Source: ZC4RG30 sp046047615
Lineage (GTDB): Bacteria > Pseudomonadota > Gammaproteobacteria > Steroidobacterales > Steroidobacteraceae
Assembly (NCBI GenBank): GCA_046047615.1
Contig: JBJOHO010000068.1
Span: 1 to 64,000 of the forward strand
DNA length: 64,000 bases
Direction of reading: 5' to 3'
Shown: positions 58,677 through 64,000 of the stretch, piece after piece
How positions within the stretch are numbered: the stretch's first letter is position 1
Layout: every line of letters starts with the position of its first letter
Translations under genes and position numbers: made by a program
The notes under the pieces: model-generated
Databases searched by the model: none
The model's input: the letters and a program-made list of their open reading frames with translations, nothing else
Told to the model about the DNA's origin: nothing

Positions 58677-60241
58677 CACTTGCCCTCCTTGCCGCTGCGG
58701 TAGGCCTTGGGCCAGATGCCGCTCTTGCCCGGGGCGATGATGCCGGCCGGGTCGAGGGCGTCCTTCACGCGTTCGCCGAGGCGCCGCAGCGCGTTGTTGT
58801 TGAAGTCGTAGACGTCGGCCACCGTGTCCATGTAGCCCACGTGCGCGCGGTACTCGCCATAGCCGTACTTCGCGGCGTCGCTGATCAGCGTGCGCAGGAA
58901 GGGATCGACCTTGGCCATGAACGCGACGTCGTCCAGGTTCAGCAGCACCGAGTTCACATTGAGGATGTGCCGCTCGCCGAAGGCCCAGCTGGCCTGGTAG
59001 TCCATGCCGTACTCCTTGTAGCGCGCGTAGGCGCGACGGCATTGCTCCATGCACAGCCGGCCGGACTGCGGCAGCACCGGCGAGAAGCCGATGTGTCCGC
59101 CGCGGCCGCCGAACCAGTTCGCGTTCTGCATCGGGAAGGTCATGGGCGCGCCCATCCAGCCGCCCTGCGTGGGCGAGAACGGCTCGCCGGTGCGCCAGGC
59201 AGAGGGTTTGAGGCTCATCGGGTTGATGGCCTTGAGGGCCTTCTCGACGATGTCGAGGTTGGCCTTGGCCACCGCTTCGCGGCCATAGACGCGCACGCTG
59301 ACGCCCCACCAGCCGAGGTTGAACTGCTTGCGGATCGCGGCGATGACCTCATCCGACAGCGAGCCCGGCTGGTCCGTCCACTGCTTGCGCGTGGTGAGGA
59401 TGTTGGCGGCGCGGAAATAATTGCCGATGGTCGGCGACTGCTGGAGGATGCCCTCGCGGCGCAGCGGGCCGATGGTGTCGATCAGCGGCTCAAGGTCCTC
59501 GAAGCGGTCCATCTCCACATCGAAGCCCAGCACGCACTCCGGCGCGGGCATCAGCCACATGCCGGCCTTGGTCACGATGCCGTAGTTCGACTGCGCGAAG
59601 AGCTGGTCCCAGGCCGGCCCAAACCCGTACTTGTGCAGGTTCCAGGTGGGCGCGTTGCTCATCGCGCCCATGCCGGTGCGCACCAGATCGCCATCCGGCA
59701 GCACCACCTCGAGGCCGCAGAGGTTGCGCGTGTGCTCGCCGTAGGGCGTGTAGCCGAGACCGCGGTCGAGGGCGTTGCCGATGACCGAGCCCCAGGCATT
59801 GCCGGGCACTGACAGCCACAGCGGGATCTTGTTCTTCTGCAGGTAGTCGTAGAGATCGTAGAAACCGACGCCCGGCTCGAGGAGCACGGTGCCGTTCTCG
59901 ACGTCGACCTCGATCTTCGTCATGCGCGAAAGATCGACGACGATGGATCCGGCCAGCACTGGGGCCGAGGTGCCATAGCCCAGGTTCTTGCCGCGGCTGA
60001 TCGGCCACAGCGGCACCTTGTACTGCCCGGCGATGCGGACGATGGCCTGCACCTGCTCGGCCGTGGTGGGCGCGACGGCGGCATGCGGCCGGTGCGCCTT
60101 GGGGTCGACCGGGAAGCGGTCGCTGTAGGTGTCCTGGTCCTGCGCGGTGGCAAACACCGCGTCCGCCCCCAGCACGGCCGTCATGGCCTTCACCGCACGG
60201 TCCAGCGTGGCGACGCTGGGCGGCTTCCTGTTCTGGTTCAT
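58676..60241 (-). CDS. VAO-family FAD dehydrogenase (p-cresol methylhydroxylase/eugenol hydroxylase type)
   Basis: 521 residues. The PP-loop of the FAD domain is VPLWPISRGKNLGYGTSAPV, with VENGTVLLEPGVGFYDLYDY and GNALDRGLGYTPYGEH following; the C-terminal end GVDPAGIIAPGKSGIWP-like (DALDPAGIIAPGKSGIWPK) is typical of the vanillyl-alcohol oxidase group. There is no clear signal peptide. With the adjacent cytochrome gene it should form a flavocytochrome that oxidises 4-alkylphenols by dehydrogenation and water addition. The covalent flavin residue was not assigned. Divergent from mutY across 99 bases. Confidence 0.88.
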   Translation of the reverse strand: MNQNRKPPSVATLDRAVKAMTAVLGADAVFATAQDQDTYSDRFPVDPKAHRPHAAVAPTTAEQVQAIVRIAGQYKVPLWPISRGKNLGYGTSAPVLAGSIVVDLSRMTKIEVDVENGTVLLEPGVGFYDLYDYLQKNKIPLWLSVPGNAWGSVIGNALDRGLGYTPYGEHTRNLCGLEVVLPDGDLVRTGMGAMSNAPTWNLHKYGFGPAWDQLFAQSNYGIVTKAGMWLMPAPECVLGFDVEMDRFEDLEPLIDTIGPLRREGILQQSPTIGNYFRAANILTTRKQWTDQPGSLSDEVIAAIRKQFNLGWWGVSVRVYGREAVAKANLDIVEKALKAINPMSLKPSAWRTGEPFSPTQGGWMGAPMTFPMQNANWFGGRGGHIGFSPVLPQSGRLCMEQCRRAYARYKEYGMDYQASWAFGERHILNVNSVLLNLDDVAFMAKVDPFLRTLISDAAKYGYGEYRAHVGYMDTVADVYDFNNNALRRLGERVKDALDPAGIIAPGKSGIWPKAYRSGKEGK

Positions 60242-60340
60242 CCGGTTCTCCCCATCAAGGCTGCAACCCTGATGGTAGCGGCCCGGCGGCGTCAAGCCTT
60301 GCCCGAGAGCGAAGCCTGCACCGTTAAACTGCGTGCCAGC

Positions 60341-61414
60341 ATGCACGACGTCCACGCTGACAACGACACCCCGCTCGCGCCGGCGCTGCTGGCCTGGCAC
60401 GCCCGGCACGGCCGGCACGACCTGCCCTGGCAGCGGGAGCGCACGCCCTACCGCGTGTGGGTATCGGAGGTCATGTTGCAGCAGACGCAGGTGCAGACGG
60501 TACTGGGCTACTTCGACCGCTTCATGCAGCGCTTCCCCGACCTGGGGGCGCTCGCAGACGCACCGCAGGACGAGGTGCTGCATCTGTGGACAGGTCTGGG
60601 CTATTACGCCCGCGCCCGCAACCTGCAGCGCGCGGCGCAGCAGGTGCGTGATGCGCACGGCGGTGAATTCCCCAAGGACTTTGACGCTGTCGCGGCGCTC
60701 CCCGGCATCGGCCCGTCGACGGCCGGCGCGATCCTGGCGCTGGCCCTCGACCAGCACCATGCCATCTGCGACGGCAACGTGCGCCGCGTGCTCTCGCGCG
60801 TGTTCGCGCTGGAGGGGCGCCCCGGCGAACGCGCACATGAGCAGGCGTTGTGGCACATCGCCCGGCGCGAGACTCCCGTGCAGGATGTGGCCACCTACAC
60901 CCAGGCCATCATGGATCTGGGCGCCACGGTGTGCACGCGCCGCAATCCAGACTGCCTGCTGTGTCCGCTCAGCGGGCGCTGCGCTGCCCGCGCCACCGGC
61001 CGGCAGCACGAACTGCCCTGGCCGAAAAAGCCGCTGGCGCGCCGGCAGGAAGACTGCGTGATGCTGCTCGCCTGCAATGAGCTGGGTGCCGTATGGCTGC
61101 AGCAGCGCCCGGCGCGTGGCCTGTGGGGCGGGTTGTGGTCACTGCCGCAGTTCGTGGCTGCGGGCGAGGCCGACGCCTTCCTGCCCGGCGCCGCCGAGGG
61201 ACGCATGCTGCCCGTCGTCGACCATGCCTTCACCCACTTCGACCTGCGCATCCAGCCGCTGCTGGCGCGCGCGCCGGAGGGCTGGGTGCCGACGCCGGGT
61301 GGTCCCGAAGGCCTGTGGTATAACCCGCGCAACGCAGCCCGCGTCGGGCTGCCTGCCCCCGTGGCCAGCTTGCTGGCTGCGTTGCCCGACCTGCTCGCCG
61401 CCGAGGAACCATGA
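60341..61414 (+). CDS. mutY: A/G-specific adenine glycosylase MutY
   Basis: Removes adenine paired with 8-oxoguanine. In the 357-residue product the catalytic region is PYRVWVSEVMLQQTQVQTV, with Glu before QQTQ region, the HhH is LPGIGPSTAGAI with Asp in AICDGNVRRVL, and the [4Fe-4S] loop is CTRRNPDCLLCPLSGRC (C-x6-C-x2-C-x5-C). A NUDIX-like C-terminal domain (240-345) that recognises 8-oxoG follows (RPARGLWGGLWSLPQF). The stop overlaps yggX, a conserved pair. Confidence 0.96.
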   Translation: MHDVHADNDTPLAPALLAWHARHGRHDLPWQRERTPYRVWVSEVMLQQTQVQTVLGYFDRFMQRFPDLGALADAPQDEVLHLWTGLGYYARARNLQRAAQQVRDAHGGEFPKDFDAVAALPGIGPSTAGAILALALDQHHAICDGNVRRVLSRVFALEGRPGERAHEQALWHIARRETPVQDVATYTQAIMDLGATVCTRRNPDCLLCPLSGRCAARATGRQHELPWPKKPLARRQEDCVMLLACNELGAVWLQQRPARGLWGGLWSLPQFVAAGEADAFLPGAAEGRMLPVVDHAFTHFDLRIQPLLARAPEGWVPTPGGPEGLWYNPRNAARVGLPAPVASLLAALPDLLAAEEP

Positions 61415-61683
61415 CCCGAACCGTCCAGTGCGTGCTGCTCAAGAGTGAGGCCGAAGGACTGGCCCGCCCGCCGTACCCCGGCGAACTCGGCCAGCGCATC
61501 TACGAGAACGTGTCGAAGGAAGGCTGGCAGCGCTGGGTGAAGCACCAGACCATGCTGATCAATGAATACCGGCTGACGCCCGTCGACCCGAAGGCGCGGC
61601 GTTTCCTCGAAGGCGAGATGGAGAAGTTCATTTTCGGCGAAGGCTCGGCGAAGCCCGATGCGTTTGTGGCACCGGAGTCCTGA
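61411..61683 (+). CDS. yggX: Probable Fe(2+)-trafficking protein YggX
   Basis: 90 residues as in E. coli. RTVQCVLLKSEAEGLARPPY with the single conserved Cys near the N-terminus, then PGELGQRIYENVSKEGWQRW and KHQTMLINEYRL. The protein protects iron-sulfur clusters from oxidation, which fits its coupling to MutY, an iron-sulfur enzyme. Start ATG overlaps the mutY stop by four bases. Confidence 0.96.
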   Translation: MTRTVQCVLLKSEAEGLARPPYPGELGQRIYENVSKEGWQRWVKHQTMLINEYRLTPVDPKARRFLEGEMEKFIFGEGSAKPDAFVAPES

Positions 61684-61684
61684 C

Positions 61685-62191
61685 ATGACGACACGCCGCG
61701 GCTTCCTTTCCACCGGTGCGATGGCCGCGCCCGCGCTGTTGGCGCCGGCTGCTGCATCGGCTGCTGTGCCGGCCGCCACCGCCTGCGGCGGCATGACGCG
61801 CGAGCGCTACCTGCAATACGTCAACTGGTTCAACGCCAACGACCTGCGCTACCTCGAGTACTACCACGACGATGTGGTGCTGGAGCTGGGCAACGCCACG
61901 TTGCGCGGCCCTGCCGCCATCCGCGACTTCTACGCAGAGGTGAAAGCACACATCCGCGAGACGGTGGAGGTGACGCACTTCGTGTCGGATGCCACCGGCA
62001 TCGCCGCCGAGTTGCCCACCGAGTTCCGCGTCTACAAGGACTGGCCCAACGGCTATTTCCGCCGGCCGCTGAAGGTGGGCGAAGTGTTCCGCGTCATCTC
62101 GCTGGGCCTGTACCGCGTGCGCGATGGCCGCTTCACCGACATCAAGGCCGCGCGCTACAAGCTGGTCAACGACTGGCGGATGGAAGGCTGA
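61685..62191 (+). CDS. Tat-exported SnoaL-like protein
   Basis: 168 residues. Twin-arginine signal TTRRGFLSTGAMAAPALLAP, then an NTF2-fold domain (YLQYVNWFNANDLRYLEYYH, DVVLELGNATLRGPAAIRDF, ending DIKAARYKLVNDWRM). Such domains include isomerases and hydrolases; active residues are not evident. Begins one base after yggX, so it is cotranscribed. It ends 26 bases inside the convergent gene on the opposite strand. Confidence 0.83.
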   Translation: MTTRRGFLSTGAMAAPALLAPAAASAAVPAATACGGMTRERYLQYVNWFNANDLRYLEYYHDDVVLELGNATLRGPAAIRDFYAEVKAHIRETVEVTHFVSDATGIAAELPTEFRVYKDWPNGYFRRPLKVGEVFRVISLGLYRVRDGRFTDIKAARYKLVNDWRMEG

Positions 62192-64000
62192 GCCGTTCCA
62201 CGATGAGCGCCGCCGCCCAGGTGGAGGCGCGGCGCTGCCGCAGTGGCAGGTTGCCGAAGAAGATGATCGGCAGCGTCCATTCCAGCACGGGCAAGAGCCA
62301 GGCTTCCTGCGGAGCGCCGCTGCCCAGGTAGTGCGCGCCCAGACGGCGCAACTGGCCGATGAAGTCGCGGCGCGCAGCGGGCACGGTGCGCAGCGTGAAG
62401 GGTGTTTCATGCCAGGGGCGCGAGGGGTCGTAGAGATCCGCCACGTCCTGCAGCCACGCGGCCTCGGCTGCATCGTCCGCCAGCTCCGCGCGTTCGATCA
62501 GGAACACCGGCTCCAGCCGCGCGAAATCGCTGCCCACCGCGCGCTCCCGCGTCTCGGAAAAGTCGATGACGTAGAGGTTGTCGCGTTCGTCGGCCAGCAG
62601 GTTGTTGAGGTTCATGTCGCCATGCGTGATGGCGACCTTGCAGGGAATGGCCTCGGCGGCACGGCGCGGATACACCTCGGCCAGATAGCGCCAAGGGTTG
62701 GGCAGATCGCGGCCCAAAGGCGGGCAGGGCAGGGTGGGCGCATCCATCAGGTCGCCCAGCACCTCGCGCGCCAGCGTGGGCAGGAAGGGAAACAGCCGCA
62801 GCGGCGAGTGGTCGGCGAACAGGCAGGGCGCCGCGTCGCGTGCCTGGCCATACCAGGGCAGCAGCGTCTGGCGCGCGGCCTCGCCATACAGGCGCGTCAC
62901 CGCAGCGGTGTCGCCATCGAGCCAGCGCCGCTGCAAGGTGCGCAGGCCCTGCATGTCGCCGGTCACGCCGACGAAGTTGTAGCGCAACCCCACCGCATCG
63001 CCATGCTGCGCGCGGCCCATGCCGATCGAGGCGTTGTTGAGGATGAATGGGCGCACATAGCGCTCATGCGCCGCGTCCTCGCGCGTCATCATCGCCGGCG
63101 GCCCCACCTTCAGCACGGTGGGTAACTGGCGACGCCCCTGCGCATCGCGGCTGTCCACCAGCCAGGTGGTGGCCGAGAAACCGCCCGCCAGCGGGCTGAG
63201 CGTCACCTGCCGGCAGTCCGCGTACAACGAGCGCACCAGCAGTTCGGTTTCATCCGGTGCGGCCGTCTTGTCGGTGGGCAGTTGCACCTGCAGGCTGGCC
63301 TCGGTGGCCGGCGTGGGGGCTGCCGCATGCCATACCCACAGTCGAGCGCCTTGCGGCAGCGTGGTTGGTGGCGTGGGCAGCAGGCCTTCGTCGATGCGGT
63401 CCGGAAGCTGCTCGAGCAATGCGCCCCAGTTGGCTGGCGCCGTATCGCCCTGCGCCGCGGTTACCGGCAGCAGGGGAATGACGGCCATGTCGTGAAAGGC
63501 CGGAGGCTGTGGGCCGAGCGCTGCAAGCAGCAGACCCGCTGAGGCGTTGCCTGTGGCAGGCAGCAGTGCGGCGACGCCAAGCCAGCCGGCGTGGTTGCCG
63601 GCAGCCGCGCGCAGCGTGGGCACCAGTTCGTCCAATGTGACGGTCGCCGCCAAGGGCGGCAATGGCTGCGGCTCACCGCGGAAAGACCAAGCCTCCTGCA
63701 GGCGCAGGAAGCGCTGCTGCGGATCGGCGACGGGCCAGGTGTCCCGCTCGCCATCATCGAAGGCCATGCAGAGCTGCTGGCCTATGCTCGCAAACCGGGC
63801 GGGGCGCGACAGCGCCTCGGCGCGGCGCGTACCGAGCCCACCACGCCCGAAGGCCACCGCCAACTCCGCCAGGCTGGCCGCCACGCCGCCTGCGTCCTGC
63901 CAGTGGACGAGGCTGTGCTGGCTGGCCGGCGTCTGCGCGGCCCCGCTGGCCGCGCTTCCATCCGGTGGCGCCACGAGCGCCACGCCCTCTTCGCGCGACA
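62166..64000 (-). CDS. Large protein with APH/kinase-fold C-terminal domain, 5' end beyond the window
   Basis: At least 610 residues; the frame is open to the right edge, so the start is missing. The C-terminal half (about 250-600) has kinase-fold landmarks: a Lys in LPTVLKVGPP, the catalytic loop ITHGDMNLNNLL (HGD....N as in aminoglycoside phosphotransferases) and the metal Asp in YVIDFSETRERAVG. The preceding 240 residues are Ala/Pro rich and of no recognised family. The kinase part is reminiscent of the derived kinase domain called TCAD9 in bacterial conflict-type signalling proteins, but this is uncertain. Substrate unknown. Only the 3' neighbour is visible. Confidence 0.75.
   Translation of the reverse strand, partial: SREEGVALVAPPDGSAASGAAQTPASQHSLVHWQDAGGVAASLAELAVAFGRGGLGTRRAEALSRPARFASIGQQLCMAFDDGERDTWPVADPQQRFLRLQEAWSFRGEPQPLPPLAATVTLDELVPTLRAAAGNHAGWLGVAALLPATGNASAGLLLAALGPQPPAFHDMAVIPLLPVTAAQGDTAPANWGALLEQLPDRIDEGLLPTPPTTLPQGARLWVWHAAAPTPATEASLQVQLPTDKTAAPDETELLVRSLYADCRQVTLSPLAGGFSATTWLVDSRDAQGRRQLPTVLKVGPPAMMTREDAAHERYVRPFILNNASIGMGRAQHGDAVGLRYNFVGVTGDMQGLRTLQRRWLDGDTAAVTRLYGEAARQTLLPWYGQARDAAPCLFADHSPLRLFPFLPTLAREVLGDLMDAPTLPCPPLGRDLPNPWRYLAEVYPRRAAEAIPCKVAITHGDMNLNNLLADERDNLYVIDFSETRERAVGSDFARLEPVFLIERAELADDAAEAAWLQDVADLYDPSRPWHETPFTLRTVPAARRDFIGQLRRLGAHYLGSGAPQEAWLLPVLEWTLPIIFFGNLPLRQRRASTWAAALIVERLSLPSASR

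Overview
This is a 64 kb piece of a GC-rich bacterial chromosome, almost fully coding, with gammaproteobacterial gene order: ftsY-ftsE-ftsX-rpoH with divergent rsmD-coaD, rpmB-rpmG beside radC and mutM, coaBC-dut, pyrE opposite xth, mutY-yggX. Steroid- and aromatic-type oxidoreductases, a TonB-dependent receptor and a cytosolic reductive-dehalogenase-like protein would suit an environmental heterotroph near Steroidobacterales, Nevskiales or Xanthomonadales. That placement is inferred from gene content only; there is no rRNA gene. No insertion sequence, phage, integron or CRISPR array was seen, and no gap between genes exceeds 300 bases.

Layout. 1-1.5 kb: 3' part of a TonB-dependent receptor with a terminator. 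1.5-9.4 kb: housekeeping genes (trmO, rpoH, ftsXEY, rsmD, coaD, ggt), with a near-perfect CIRCE operator over the rpoH promoter. 9.4-15.9 kb: aldehyde dehydrogenase, an exported ankyrin protein, a cyclophilin-like protein, and a tightly overlapped mutM-alkA-azlC-azlD run. 16-27.6 kb: ribosomal proteins L28 and L33, radC, coaBC-dut, two envelope proteins sharing a C-terminal module, pyrE, xth-ampG-Rieske-marC, trmB and an ABC-F ATPase. 27.7-29.6 kb: motAB behind a candidate sigma-28 promoter. 29.6-37.3 kb: accessory metabolism (SDR, SnoaL-like, GMC oxidoreductase, duplicated cupin, a substrate-binding protein with swapped lobes, a Tat-exported amidase), a small XRE regulator/membrane protein pair, and tRNA-Gly(CCC).

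37.3-53.2 kb is one long minus-strand block. Read in transcription order it has cheA, cheW, a chemoreceptor without a visible HAMP domain, cheR, cheB, a CheX-like gene, a CheY-like gene and a response regulator fused to a PP2C phosphatase. It continues into hrpA, a reductive-dehalogenase-like cobalamin/Fe-S protein whose start follows the hrpA stop by one base, and a nucleobase permease fused to an RsbW-like domain. The chemotaxis genes and motAB form a motility set; the PP2C and RsbW-like pieces hint at a partner-switching branch, which is inference.

53.2-64 kb: SDR, OmpW-like porin, a GloVer-repeat surface protein with a C-terminal sorting signal, an MTHFR-like protein, a CHAD protein, a two-gene flavocytochrome of the p-cresol methylhydroxylase type, mutY-yggX, a Tat-exported SnoaL-like protein and a large kinase-fold protein cut by the right edge.

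The most unusual items are the permease/RsbW-like fusion, the reductive-dehalogenase-like protein, the lobe-swapped substrate-binding protein, the CIRCE at rpoH, and the unidentified kinase-fold protein.
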